Assembly (NCBI GenBank): GCA_013368315.1
Contig: JAACJM010000101.1
Span: forward strand, 247,909-311,908
Direction of reading: 5' to 3'
DNA length: 64,000 nucleotides
Source of the DNA: Tetrapyrgos nigripes
Taxonomy: Eukaryota > Basidiomycota > Agaricomycetes > Agaricales > Campanellaceae
Below, in pieces: positions 44,729 through 56,752 of this stretch; position 1 is the stretch's first letter, and the number at the start of each line of letters is the position of its first letter. The position numbers and the translations under genes were made by a program. The notes under the pieces were generated by a model. The model saw only the letters and a program-made list of their open reading frames with translations, ran no database searches and was not told the DNA's origin.

Positions 44729-45412
44729 CTAAACTCCATAATGGACGAATGGGATCCACTTCACAAATTCCATTTCACCAACCTCCTTTCGCAGATGTTC
44801 AACAGCTGCATGAAGTGCATACGCTGCACTCTGTCTCGGGTTCCGAGTCACCAGTTTGTCGTGATGCCCCCAGGGACTTCGCAAATATTTGACAGCCGCA
44901 TGAAGTGCATACGCTGTACCGACCTCCTTTCGCAAATGTTCATACGCTGCACTCTGGCTCGGGTTCCTAGTCTCCAGTTCGTCACGATGCCCCAAGAGAT
45001 TTTCATAGACTTTATCAGCAACTATAGGTGCGTCCCTGTCACTGATTGACCACATGGTAGCAACAACACTTGGATAACCTACAGCAAGCATACCAGCTGC
45101 AAGATGGACAGCTTCTTCAGGGAGGTTCTCATCACCTGTTGCTGTCTGACATACGAAGAGAACTGCGAGTTCCGCCTTCTCAAGGGATAAGCGCATCAAG
45201 TCTTGGAGCTTGAGGTTTCCAACATTAAGAGCGAATGCGCTGTCGAGAGGGTTTATCGAGTCTTGAATTCCATGGCAAGCAAGATGGACAATCTCATACT
45301 TGCTCAATTCTCTCTTGACAGTGTCGACAACAGCTTCGTCATGAGTAAGATGGCAGCTCATCATCCTCTTATTAGTACACCTTCTCCACACTTTACTCAC
45401 ATCTTCTTTCAC
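44729..45412 (-). CDS. CHAT-domain protein, C-terminal part
   Basis: CHAT domains are caspase-like peptidase folds, usually at the end of TPR repeat proteins. The sequence has VHLACHG (His of the dyad), then LFVCQTATGDE (Cys), AAGMLAVGYPSVVATMW, and the ending FVKWIPFVHYGV typical of mushroom members. Both catalytic residues are present. Between the CHAT core and the end, a unit containing RNP-QSAAYALHAAV and HLRKEVG is duplicated (DNA at about 44,805-44,890 and 44,900-44,995). The TPR part expected upstream is absent; polypyrimidine DNA lies there. It is probably a truncated gene. Confidence 0.65.
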   Translation of the reverse strand: MKEDVSKVWRRCTNKRMMSCHLTHDEAVVDTVKRELSKYEIVHLACHGIQDSINPLDSAFALNVGNLKLQDLMRLSLEKAELAVLFVCQTATGDENLPEEAVHLAAGMLAVGYPSVVATMWSISDRDAPIVADKVYENLLGHRDELETRNPSQSAAYEHLRKEVGTAYALHAAVKYLRSPWGHHDKLVTRNPRQSAAYALHAAVEHLRKEVGEMEFVKWIPFVHYGV

Positions 45413-45451
45413 TTTACTTACATCTTTTCTTCTTCTCCTCTTCCTCTGATG

Positions 45452-46606
45452 TCACCTCTTCTCTCTTCTCTGTCTCTCCCAAATGGCCTCTGTATGTACA
45501 TAACATGGGTTGTTAAGGATGTCGAGAGAGGCGGAGGAGTGGATGATGGAAACGATGTCGATGACATTGGAAGAAGACGGGCTGTCGGTTGCGATTTTCA
45601 ACTTGTCCAAAGCAGAAGCCAGGTCGTCGGAGTATTCTGCTGCGTTTTCTTCTTCCTTTGTTTCACCAACTCGTCTCACACCTTCCAACCGAGCTATAGC
45701 CGCTGCAAGCCCTACTTTGACTGCTCTTAATCATTCTGGACGTTCTACAATAGCTGAAAGGTCTCTGGAACGGATGTATCGATGTTGATAGCACGCATCT
45801 TGGATAAAGATGGCGGTGTTGGGTGGAGGCGGGATGCCGGGAGGCATCGTACGCGTAGCAAGACATAAATAAAGGCAACGAGGTCAATGTGATGTGATGT
45901 CATCACTTTAGGGCAGGTCATGTCGTGCTCACCTTTCTTTCCCAATGTCCTTTCCTCTGATACGTTGCTGATTGTAAACGAACTTCTTCTTTTTTTCAAG
46001 GACTATGTCCCATGCAAGCTTTCTTCACCCTCATCTTCATCAATAAGCTTCCAGTATAACTGTGCATGGGCGTCAACTTGGTCAACTTTCTTCAAGGGTT
46101 TGGGTTCATTTTGGGACCCCTGGATATCCTCTGCCTGTCCAATGCGCCAACATCTACCGAATATGATACCATGACCTCTACTAGTAGTGGGCGGTTCGGT
46201 CAGTTGAAAATGCAATACACTCACGTTGAAGAGCAGGTGTACATGTAGGCGCTTTGTGCTCTTATCCTTACGGCTTCTAGCTTTCTCCGAGTCGTTTGCC
46301 CGTATGAGGGAAATTTGGCTCAAAAGATGCTCAACCCACAACCGTGTTGCTCTTCTCGGGGATGGTAAAGATTGTCTCAAATCCACATGGAGCTCGTTGC
46401 GTTAGTGTCTGTTGGATGATCAGGGCTCCGTCAGAGTTTGCCATACGCAATGGATGTGGACCTCGAACAGATCTCTCATTTCGGTGTTGGTTTTCGCTTT
46501 TGACTGGTGTTGTGACCGATGAGATAGGCGTACTAGATAGGCGTTGTCTTTGGTGTTCCAGTGGCAGTAGGCTGTGTCTCGACCTGGGATAGCTCGAAGC
46601 TCCCAC
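45452..46606 (-). pseudogene. Probable N-terminal remnant of the same CHAT protein
   Basis: Scattered frames on the same strand read RGPHPLRMANSDG (about 46,440-46,480), TRLWVEHLLSQISL (46,310-46,350) and YSDDLASALDKLKIA (45,590-45,640). The first resembles the C2-like start seen in front of TPR-CHAT proteins, from memory. Stops and frame changes separate them, and most TPR sequence is missing. Confidence 0.3.
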
Positions 46607-46902
46607 GGACTACTAGTATCTATTCTTTCGTACTTTCTTCCTTTCGTATTTAGGTTCATCGAGGTCGACATACCTTAGTCTATTCTTTCGGCGGAGATGA
46701 ATATCATTCTTATCTCGAATCGAAGCTCGACGGCAGGAAATAATGCAATAGCATAGTTCATTCAGGCTATAGAGTGGCAGGAGGTTACAGTATGTTACAC
46801 ACCTAAATTTGAGTGATTTTCGTCACTGTCCGGGATGTCCGAAGGTGGCGTACCTGTGGTATTGCATCAACGAAGGTTCTACTGGCTGGGGAGCGCTAGC
46901 TG

Positions 46903-47460
46903 ATGTACCTATCGGCCGAAGAGATGATAATCATCGAAGAGAGAGAATCTGGAAGTACTATGCTCGAGATCATGATGAGAGAAGCAACTAGTAATGGTAC
47001 GAGACTTGACTTGAAGTCCCAAGCGCTCATTTATTGGACGCATGCCAGTGCACACTACAGTCGGACCCCTGCGATCAGCGCAACCGCCGGACTGATTTCC
47101 TTCGCCCACCCTGCATTTCTTCCCCAATACTGTCGTCGATCTTCGACCCGAGATAAGGAAAGGATATTGCTGGAGTACCGATACGTTCGTGGGAGCTTCG
47201 AACTATCGCAAGTCGAGACACAGCATTTCCGTGCTAAAAGTAGTGAAACTGGATCCGCTACAACGTTTTGGCCAATTGCAATTCGTGATCTGTTGTTTGA
47301 TACTCTCTTGATAATAATCAGTGACTTAAAGGAACTGAATCCAGTGAAGGCTCGAGGAAGAGCTCGTGATCTGTTGTTGGATACTTGTCTCGGGCAACAG
47401 CGACGAACATCAGACTTCTTTTCCGCAATTCAAATCTCAAGAATATGCGCTATCTCCTGA
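46903..47460 (+). CDS. Hypothetical 185-aa open frame
   Basis: An ATG-initiated frame without recognised domain, signal peptide or introns. Composition is reasonable (IRDLLFDTLLIIISDLKELN), but an overlapping minus frame and the neighbouring degenerate gene make its reality uncertain. Confidence 0.25.
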   Translation: MYLSAEEMIIIEERESGSTMLEIMMREATSNGTRLDLKSQALIYWTHASAHYSRTPAISATAGLISFAHPAFLPQYCRRSSTRDKERILLEYRYVRGSFELSQVETQHFRAKSSETGSATTFWPIAIRDLLFDTLLIIISDLKELNPVKARGRARDLLLDTCLGQQRRTSDFFSAIQISRICAIS

Positions 47461-47655
47461 CTCGAGTCTTCGTAGTGATTCCAGCATAGTCTATTTACTT
47501 TGATGATAGATTATATGTTTATCACTTCTGGTGAGTTCCCAACTCCTTCGATTAGACTACCATAAATGCAGCCTTCCATCCAGCCCCTCCGACTCGTAAG
47601 CTCTCGTCATCTGTCAGCCCAAACCTAATTCCTGCAGACTGCGACTCCTAGTAGT

Positions 47656-49859
47656 ATGGCATCTCCAGCACCATCCGCCAAAGCGTATTTCGAGACATGG
47701 GGTCTTCATATGATAGCTTACGCCATTGATCTTGTGTGAGTCGTCTCTTCGAGTCCACTAGGGAATGTATGCTCACAGAATGTTTGAACAGCCTGTACGG
47801 GATCGCACTGGTAATACTTTTCCTCAATTCACGGTACATTGACTGACAGCCCCTCCAAAAGATGCTCGTGATGTTGTACTTCCATTCGCACAGCATGAAG
47901 GATACCCTCATTACGAGGATTACAGTAAGTGTCCAGCTTTCGCCGTTGACGTTGAACCGATTACATTAGCTAATGTTGAATTAATGATTCTAGGTTGGGC
48001 TTTTACTGTGAGTAGTTTATCGTCATGAAATCCATCCCGGCGCTACACACCGTCGTTTGCCTCTAGGTTCTTCTCCACCTCCCATGTCGTCTTCGTGAGC
48101 CATCAGAATTTTACCGCCTTCGTGACCGACTATTCCAACCCCGGACAACTCGATAAACAAGTTCTGTGAGTCTTCGCGAGCTCGGATTTTCTGCAACCTT
48201 TTCTAACGAGAAAAATGGTTCAGTTCTGGCCCAGTGTGTAATAACTCTCGATGTAACGTCGAACTCTCACGAACCATCTTTTTGCGCAGGGTCTACTCAC
48301 ATCCTTGGTCTCTGATCATCTTTCTACCAAATGAAATGCATGCGCTAATCAATTGAAACAGTATCTAACGGCCTTGACTGCTCAGATGTAAGCGAGATTG
48401 TCCGGCTGTCGTCGTGTATCGTCATTCTAACCCTCAAGGTCTTAAAAAAGGTTCTTTGCCGGTAGAATATGGATACGTACGCCTTTTAACTCGGTGACTT
48501 TGGTCCTACGTCTGACTTCACAGCGTAGTGGCAAAACACGGAAGGAAGGTTTTACTCGTAACACCAGTGGTAAAGGCCTTTTGTGACTCTGTTTGAAGTA
48601 ACTTGATGATCCCAATGGTATTCACAGGTAGTTCTTTCGCTGCTTCAACTAGGCAAGTGTTTCTACTTCATTCCGACGATCATGAATGGTCCCTGAATAC
48701 CTTCCTGCCACATAGGGTTTGGCATTGGTGAGTTCGAGCCATACATTCTCTCATGAAGAGACACCGAACTTCTTTCCCAGCCCAGTGTGTTATGATGTGA
48801 GGAAGCAACAGCTTTTTTATCTCTCTAAATTAAGACATGACCTCTGTCAGTATGAGAGTGGGGACTTTTAGCCACCTTGATTCAACTGCGGTGAGTGAAT
48901 TCTGTCGTATCTGGCTCTACAAGATAATCGACTCACTTGCTATCCCAGAAATACAACTGTACTCAAGGGGCCATGAGTGCGGCATGTGATGTAGTCATTA
49001 CAACTCTTTTCTGCTGGCTTCTCAACAGTTCTCGCACCTCCAGCCGAAGGTCAGTAGTGGATATACAATATCTTTGTTTCATCACTGACTTGAATCGACA
49101 ATGGTCTCGACTCTCAACAGGACCAACACTGTGATTGACAAACTGATTTTGTATGCTATCAATCGTGGTGCCGCGACTAGGTATGTTGCCCTCTACAAGA
49201 ATATCCGGCTTCGAGTTATCTGATACGAATTTTGATCTAGCACGGCAGCTGTAATTGGATTGGTGTTGGTGCGTGCTCGAATGATTGGACCGATGTCAAG
49301 TCAAATACCAATCATCCCGTCTAGTTTGTAACGAAACCGCACACCTTCCTGTTGTGAGAAACTTGCAATTATTGGACTATGAAATCGAACGCTTAGCACT
49401 CCTTCCACAGCATGATCTTCTTCTTTGCAAGCACCCAGCGTAAGTATGATGGCATCATTTTCCTCCCCTTGTAGAACTTACATCACCGGTTCAATAGTCT
49501 ATGTGATTTCAGTGGCAAGCATGTACGTTTTCCTTTCGCTTCTCAAAATACGAATTCACCTTCGAGTGACCACGGGTTTCTAGGCTGATCACAAGGGATT
49601 CCTTGCGAGACCAACTTAGGAATGCCCCGGAGACAAGTCTTCAACTCAGTACCTTCCAAGTTGCCAGTGGTAAAAACGGAGGTAATAGTGAAAGCATCGT
49701 AAGCATACTTTCTATCTCTACCACGAGTCTACGACTCGGCGCCTTCTCACTCATCTGCTGGTCTAGGTGCCGAATGTTGTATCTTGGAACTCGAAGAAAG
49801 AATCTAGCTTGCATAGGGGACAAGAATTTCACTCAGGTGAAACCGTCAGCATGGCCTGA
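47656..49859 (+). CDS. DUF6534-type multi-span membrane protein
   Basis: An intron-dense gene of the agaricomycete DUF6534 family (orphan seven-span membrane proteins). It starts MASPAPSAKAYFETWG at 47,656. Small exons follow, each with a hydrophobic piece (LYGIALV; CDVVITTLFCWLLN). The diagnostic C-terminal region is SRTSSRRTNTVIDKLILYAINRGAAT|AAVIGLVL, interrupted by introns at about 49,049-49,121, 49,180-49,241 and 49,268 onward. The cytosolic tail LITRDSLRDQLRNAPET continues across an intron (49,699-49,767) to VPNVVSWNSKK and the stop at 49,857-49,859. Not every exon in 47,740-48,900 could be placed. Function is unknown for the family. Confidence 0.6.
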
Positions 49860-50557
49860 AAGAAAAGTGGTTGGTTTTAAATTTGTACTACTATATAACA
49901 GGCTTGTTCATATTTATATATGACCTATGCGTTTCCTGACATGAATCCTTTCTCGCTCTCGTTATATATGATCGAAAAAGGCTTCCATCGACTGAGTAGT
50001 ATTCAACACGAGATCCGTAGGAGACACCACTGTAATCAGAACCAAGACAATTTGGATTCATCCGCCAGTTCAGGCAGGATTAGGCATTCATTTTAATGAC
50101 ACTGGTAAGTATGTGCCTGTATCACCCCATCTTCACATTCTCTCTAGGCTCTTATGATGCAACATTGACGCAGGTGGCGAACTATGATGGCGGCACCTTC
50201 GACGGTAGTGCCAATACACGGGATGTGGTTATCCACACAGTGTTGCAGCATATATACTTATTGTAGAGCTCAATAACTATTAACAAAACTCTTCATAGTC
50301 CGTCGCTCTCGCACGAAGAATGATCAGTCCGAATATGTAACGTAATGGTGTATTTGCATATCAGTACACGTAGGCTTAGATATCTTAGATCGTATAGCGA
50401 TGCTTACAAACTGTAAATAGACGGTAGACGAAGCCCTGGAGACATAGAGCTACTATCTTTTGATTAATAGTCATTTATAATAATGATAAGCACAATTTGA
50501 TCTTCTTCTGCGAGACTTCTTCTGAGGTTTCGCCTTCCAAAGTCCATCACTTCAAAT

Positions 50558-52732
50558 TTAATTGTAATCTGGCCCCAGGACAATTCTCGCCTTCTCCTCC
50601 CCACCCTCTATCCGAATCCAAGTATCCACCTCTGTGTCGGGTTTCGGGGACTTGAAGACGAGGTTGCGGACGCCGAACCTAGAGTTAGAAGGAAGAGGTC
50701 ATGAGTATGATGTAAAGGCTGAGACAGAGCAAGGAAGGAGCAAAGACACAACGAAGAATACAAGATACATAGGAGTTAAAAGACAAGACAAAGAACGGAA
50801 AACGGACAACAAAGACAAAAGACAAGACGTCCCAGGAAAACTTGGACTCACCCCCACCCATCCTGCGTATACCCTCCATACCCTCCATGTTTATCAAAGC
50901 AAAATATCACCTTCTTGGTAGGTTCCCGAGCGCACCATTCGTTTCCGTGATCTGTGTAGCGAAGCAAGCGTTAGCGGGAATAGACTGGAACTCGAGAGGC
51001 ACCAAGTGTACGAGAGGTGTAATAAAGGAAGAGAGAAAGACTCGGAACTCACCATGCCCTGAAATAACCCCCTTGAGATTCTTCACCTTCCCCGTCAACG
51101 CGTTCCAGAATGATCCGTCTTTACCTATCGTCGAAGGGTTGGAGGCTTGGGCGGATCCTGAGCCGAGTTGGTCCGCTGGATAATACATCGTCGGATGTAG
51201 TACCATGATGGGAGGATGAGAAGCAGGCGCGGAGAAGTGGAGAAGATATGAATAAAAAAGGTTGGGAGAGACAAACACAGGCGCGTACGCACCATTCAAC
51301 CCAGGCTCCTTCCCGCTATCGATATTCTTCTGGAGGTCTATGGCGAAGTGGCTGCAGATGGGAGTGGGTAAGTCCAACCTTCCCAGAAAAACAAGAATAA
51401 ATTACTTACGGAGGAATATGAACAAAAGCCAGTGCTGCCCTCCCCTTCCCATCTCCCTGCGCGTCTGCAGCTCCCCACGCCGCATCCATCCTCCCCACTT
51501 CACTCTCTATCCACCCCGCAACACTCTCATGTACCCAATCATCCGCTCCTTTCAGTCCGTTGCTTGCCGAATCCTGCGGAACCGGGTGCCAAGGGTTGGT
51601 GTCAATAAAACCTCCGCGGGAGTCAAAGAACCAGAGAATGAGAGAGGGGGAGGGGGCGTCTTGGGTTTGGTATATCTGTGTGGGGTGGACGCGGGGGGAG
51701 GATGAAAGCAAACGAGTCAACGTCAGGCGAACAAGAGAATAAAAACCAAGAAGAAACTCACAGGAACCCAACAATTCCCCGGCCCATGCCTACTCACACC
51801 GTCCCCATCCGAGTCGTCCTTGTCTCCGCCCACACCAGGAGGAGAAGTCCGTGTATAACTAAGTGGTGCCTGAGCTTGTTCACGTTTGATAATGTCGAGG
51901 TGGGTAATGTTGTTCTGGTTGTCGTGGTTCTGTATGGGTGAAGGGGGGAGTGAGTATGAGTACGGATGGTGAGAAGAGGGAATGATGGGCAACGGAAGGA
52001 GGCAAGGAATAAAGGTCGAAGTCAGAAGGGGAAAGAGAAAAATACAGATGAGGGATGACGGGAAGCACCGGGAAGAAGGTGAGAGGAGACACGTACACCT
52101 TGAGTGGTAGAAAAAGGAATCTTGAGAGTGTTGAGTGGAGCGACGATTTGATCGATGAGTTTGGTTGCGTTTTCTTTGAAGGTGTCTGAAGAAGAGGAGC
52201 TATCAATGATTGCTTATACGGAGAGAAGTAAAAGGACTCACTTTCCCCGGTAATCATGTCGCCTGAAGGTACAGTAGAGCTAGTGAGACATTCAGAGCAA
52301 GAACAAGATAAGGGAGTACACACCGTTCAGAACGCTACACGAGCAACGCGTACGATGACCTTCGTCAGCGACCGCACCATCAACAACCAACCATCCACTC
52401 ACACATAATCCGGCTTCTCATCCGCCAAAACCGTCTTCATCAAATTGATACTCGACGCATCATGTTCCGGCCCCCACGAATCCCAGGGATTTTCACCGAA
52501 ATGTTGGTCGGAGAAGATGGTTATTTTGAAGGTGCCGTCTTTCCGGAAGACGAGACGAGGTTTGTCGGGGTATGGGTTGATGTCTGTGATGACGTTGGGT
52601 TAGAATTAGAGAGACTTAGCACAAGCGAAGAACAAGGGGGGACAACTTACCCTCTTTTCTAGTCATTGGTGCACTGTATGTATCGACGTCAAACGTAGAA
52701 AGGAGGGTTAGAAGGGGAAGGAATAGCTTCAT
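50558..52732 (-). CDS. Secreted calcineurin-like metallophosphoesterase, left-arm copy
   Basis: This is a two-metal phosphoesterase of the calcineurin-like fold, probably extracytoplasmic. The start at 52,732 gives a signal peptide (MKLFLPLLTLLSTF). Metal-site motifs appear in order: FSDQHFGE (DxH), LNGDMITGE (GD), TQGNHDN (GNHD), FVHIPPH (late His), GVISGHGNEW (GH). Then come DKHGGYGG and the last exon VRNLVFKSPKPDTE, ending at 50,558. About eight short introns are visible, several falling inside motifs. The left-arm frame is open throughout. An in-frame upstream ATG (52,849) would add a second hydrophobic stretch; I prefer 52,732. Most of the gene lies inside the palindrome and is mirrored at 62,496. 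Confidence 0.8.
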
Positions 52733-52959
52733 CGTTAGGGTTCGAAGTAAGAGAAAAAGGAAGAGTAGAGCTGCGAGCTTAAAAGTGGTGGTATGCATCA
52801 GTACATGGTCGTCGGGGTCATCGCTCCACCCTGGCAAGGTTGGATCCAACGGTGGTCGTATGCATCGCTTTGGACGATTCCTCAGGCCTCAGGCCTCAGG
52901 CGCAGCAAGGAACGTTAGAACGGCAGGGGGGTTGGTCGTGGTTGAGGTTTGAGGTGGAA

Positions 52960-53330
52960 AGATGCTCAAAGCCTTCTCACGAGTTGCCATGTCATCGTTC
53001 GTAAGTTAGTAACCGCGAAAAACGACACCGGCCATAACCGACTATTTCCGACTATTTCCGGAAATCTGTCGAACATCTGCTCCTGCCAATCACCTAGGAA
53101 AGAGCCAGAAAAAAGTCGGAAAATGGCCGTATACCAGATTTTTTCAGAAAGGATTCTGGCTGTTTCTGGCCGCATCCGGGCAAAAGTCGACGACGGCGTT
53201 CTGACTGGGCCAGATATAGTCAGACAGAAATTATCCGATTCGTAGTCTAATACAGTACAATACACGATTTCTGCTTCTTCTGGAACCTTCTGGCCATTTC
53301 CGGGTATCTCTGACTCCTTCATCATCGGTC
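52960..53330. other. Short-motif-rich non-coding stretch
   Basis: Repeats of CGACTATTTCCG and TTCTGGC/GCCAGAA motifs open frames on both strands (119 aa and 98 aa), mirrored at 61,903-62,279. The two-strand openness and repeated motifs suggest a repeat, not a protein. Confidence 0.4.
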
Positions 53331-53420
53331 ACCGCCAAATAATACAAAGTCCCCGTCGCAACTAAAGACACGAGTCAGCGGCAGAACAGATAATTCTGAG
53401 TAAGAGCATACATACCTTGA

Positions 53421-54533
53421 CTAGACGCGCTTGCGCTTTCCAAGCTTAGCTTTGGCGTTTTCGCCTTTGACGGCACCGACTCCCGCTTGGTATTTCTGAA
53501 CGAAACCAGGTCAGCAAACAAATTTGAAAGCATAAAATGAAAAGACACAAACGTTTTTCTGCTCTTGAGTCATCTGCTTAACTTCCTTTTTGAAATCGAC
53601 GTCGGTAACCTCACCATCAGGCGAAGCTTTGAACGAGTCCTATTTATAGGACGAGTCTTATTGTGAGGTCAAATGGTCGCACTTATCGCATCCTGGGAAA
53701 ACATATCTTATTTTGTTTACACGGCAGACTCGGCACCAAATACCTTCTCCGCAAATTCTCCGTCGAGTGACCAGAGTCTAGGATCTCTTCAGAGTCGATC
53801 ATTCAATTGATTTTGTGCAAGAGGATGAGGACTCGTACCTGCCGCTGTATACAGCGGCCTGCACTAGCATATTTAACTTCCTTTTTGAAATCGACGTCGG
53901 TAACCTCACCATCAGGCGAAGCTTTGATGAGATCTCGTAAAAAGAAGTTGCTAGAACCGTTATAATCAGCAATCTACAATACAAGAGAAGATTGAGAGGA
54001 CTTGCTTGATAGTCGCCGTTGGACCAACCACAGCCAGCTTCAATTTCTTCTTGGCCGGCTTTGAGCCCGAGGCAGTTTGATTGGCGCCAGGTCCAGGTTC
54101 ATCTATACCAGACGATGAGCTAGCAGGAGTTTGAGGTGCAAGGGGAGGCTGGGTCTTCCCGGGTACTCGAGGAATGTCAAGATCGGAACTAGAAAGTGTA
54201 TTCAGTAACCACCAAACATATTACAAGTGCTTACTCACAGTTTCTCAAAATTATTCGCCTATAAGAAATACAACATTAGTGAACGATGAAAAAGAAAGAA
54301 GTCAAGGATACATACACGTCTCCGGGTTGCACCATGTGTGCGAAGCCATGGCGGAATTGCATTGATGCCATTAGTTTTCGCCTCTGCAGATAGATCGAGG
54401 CCAACGTCAGGTTCAGACACTGGAGTAGCAGTTACAGAGGATGCAGAGTTTGTGACGAGTGCCAAGGAGTCCTTAATTGATGCATCCAGAAGGTCTTCGC
54501 AAGGCTCAGAAGGAACACCGCCTCCAGCGTTGG
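53421..54533 (-). CDS. Lysine-rich, probably nuclear protein, C-terminal exons, left-arm copy
   Basis: Exons on this strand read ANAGGGVPSEPCEDLLDASI, INAIPPWLRTHGATRRR|ANNFEKL, SDLDIPRVPGKTQPPL, SGSKPAKKKLKLAVVGPT, a repeated IKASPDGEVTDVDFKKEVK and a final KYQAGVGAVKGENAK...KRKRV ending at 53,421. The basic tail looks like a nuclear localisation signal. A 53-bp stretch encoding SPDGEVTDVDFKKEV occurs twice (about 53,581-53,633 and 53,877-53,929), probably a local duplication. The 5' exons are missing; an LTR begins at 54,691. The family is unknown. Confidence 0.5.
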
Positions 54534-55178
54534 CTAATCAACAAACGCGAAAAGAAGAATCACATGGAAAGTGACTGTAAGTCTGTAACGCGTTTTCACA
54601 TGAATGTGACTCTAGCGTCTTAAGTGTACCAAATCTGACTCTGAGTCATTTTGAAGGTCGAAATATAGGGAATTCCAGAACAAGGCGCACTGTTACAATT
54701 TCTCACCCCTATTCTATGGAACTCTCTGACTTGCTCTTTCTTTTCTTTACTTTGTTTCATTTCTTCTTATCTAACACATGTTTCCCTTTTGTTCACCATG
54801 CTCTATCCTTGCTTTCTCTCTCACATGTGTAGTATGCATGTCTACTATTACTTACACATTGTTTACCTCCCTGCCCATATCTGCAGCCCCTGTATTTATT
54901 AACATGACCAAACAATGACATTATCTCAATATCTTTGTGACCGGTAACTAAAGTTCTCTCACTTTGTTCTCTTTTTTCTTCGTCTTGTCCTTTTTTACTG
55001 GGGAAAGGTGCCACTGCTTCACATGGCAAATTACAAGGCCCATTATTGGATAAATAAAATGGTTTCATATGCAGTAAAAAATCAGATAGAGCCCAATATC
55101 TCAATGTAACAACGCCTTCAATTATAAATGACCTTGGATTGGGTGGAGGAAGCCATAGTGATTCAGAGAGCAGCTCTT

Positions 55179-55421
55179 GGTGACTTTTGACGGCTACTGA
55201 GGGAAGGAAAACACATCTGAAGCTTGTTGTGGTTGGGCCTGTAGTCGTTGACAGCGGAAAGGACTTGTGACGTACTCACATTGTATCAAGCGTCAGTTGA
55301 AATGGCAGTGTTTGGGCACTTTGGAGCGCTGAGGTGGCGTGTAAAAGTTAGAACCCATGAGAACCTTTGGTACTCAATTGGGGGGTCGACATAAGTTAAC
55401 TCGGCCTAAAGGGCCTCGTAA
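55179..55421 (-). repeat. Sister repeat with TTACGAGGC end, left-arm copy
   Basis: Read on the minus strand it begins TTACGAGGCCCTTTAGGCC and continues GAGTTAACTTATGTCGA. It matches 19,366-19,448 at the start and 44,205-44,381 at the far part (TGTTTTCCTTCCCTCA), so it links those two fragments into one family. Confidence 0.55.
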
Positions 55422-56348
55422 TATCGCTTTCCTTTCTCTTTTGATCTTTTTCATTTTTCATTATTTTCTGTCTCTTGATCTCTCATCTTCTTATTCATTG
55501 CTTGCTTTCTGTTTTTCGCCTCTCTTCTCTCTTTCTTCTTCTTCATCTCTTGCTGGTTGGAGACATATTTGGCCCTCAGGCAAAAGGGTGAGAGTTTGAA
55601 TACATAGCACATGTCTTTTAGACAATCATAGACTGGGCTCATTACTTTTTCTCTCTTTCTTATGCTTTATCTTACAACAAACCCTCCTACTCATTTTTTC
55701 TTCAGCTATGACACCCACATCTCTTTGTACATCCTGGAGACATTCATGCCAATGACCAGGAATGCTCATTATCTTCCTCCACACACTATTTGTGCACAAG
55801 ATGGAGAGAGGAGGCTGCCCTAGACGGTAAGGATGAAACACACCATCTACATTTTGGAAAGAACAAGGGAGAAGAAGACATAGAGACATACAATGAGAAT
55901 ATGAGGTATCAGTGTCTCAGGTGAGCTAGATACGTCTTAACACTGTGTATCTTACCTTCTCTCCTCGTTTGTTGGCCTTCTGTATGTGTTCCTGTCTACG
56001 TCGCTACCATTATATCTCCCAACTGCTCATCCTATATCCTGCCCTCATACACCTTGACCTACTCATGAAAGACATCTCTTCTAGGCCTTGGATCATGCCG
56101 ACACAGTGTACATTTGTCTCATTGTCATCCTGAATTGAATATGTAAAAGTTTCAGGGTATGTATACATGTCTGTACCCTGTGGGTTCTGCTCATGCCCTG
56201 CTTAATCTGTCCAACCCTCTGAGCACTTCCATACAGCCAGGGGCAGTAGATACCTGTACTGATCCCTAACTGTACTACTAGGGGAAAGAATGACATGAAT
56301 TATTGAGTGCTGTACTCTGTATGACTATTGCTCCAATTGATTTACTGG

Positions 56349-56480
56349 CTATAAATATCCAACAGACAGTGCAGTTTGATAATCCCCCGGTTCTCCAGAC
56401 AATGTTCTACAAGCCAGTATTTGCTATTGCTTTTATCCTTTTCTCTGCCTTGTCTGTTGGCGCTCAACAAGGTCAACAAT
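56349..56480 (+). pseudogene. Promoter and signal-peptide exon of a secreted protein, stranded in a transposon nest
   Basis: A CTATAAAT box at 56,349-56,356 is followed about 45 bp later by ATG at 56,402. It opens a clean signal peptide (MFYKPVFAIAFILFSALSV, then GAQQGQQ) ending at a GTACGT donor (56,481). An AACACAG acceptor-like site at 56,540-56,547 is followed at once by copy F. The rest of the gene is absent. It looks like a captured or beheaded hydrophobin-style secreted gene; the family cannot be named from 26 residues. Confidence 0.4.
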
Positions 56481-56551
56481 GTACGTGATCTCTCTTCTTC
56501 ATATTTCACCTCAAACTGATATTAATCCCTGTCAAATGTAAACACAGGCAA

Positions 56552-56752
56552 TTATGAGGCCCTTTAGGGTCTCATTCTCATAATCTGACATTCCCGAGTG
56601 TGGTTGTGCTTGATAGGTGTACCAGGTGTTTCCACAAAAATGCGTGGTCTCCAACACCCATTTGACACCCATCATCCAATACCAAACAGTCGACACTCAC
56701 TCCTTTTGGGCCTCGTCATTGCCACACAGAGTGGTGGCACACATCTCCTTCA
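56552..56752 (+). mobile_element. Helentron-like element, copy F (201 bp)
   Basis: It starts TTATGAGGCCC. The 3' part has GGGCCTCGTCATT, the hairpin GCCA-CAC-(AGA)-GTG-G-TGGC and CACATCTCCTTCA, followed by T. The stem pairs CAC/GTG where the other copies have CGC/GCG, a compensatory change. It is mirrored in the right arm at 58,459-58,660. Confidence 0.7.

Noticed and set aside
52949..53325. Open frames of 98 aa (plus) and 119 aa (minus), repeated at 61,903-62,279
   Set aside because: Both strands are open over the same short repeated motifs, and the second occurrence is only the palindrome mirror.
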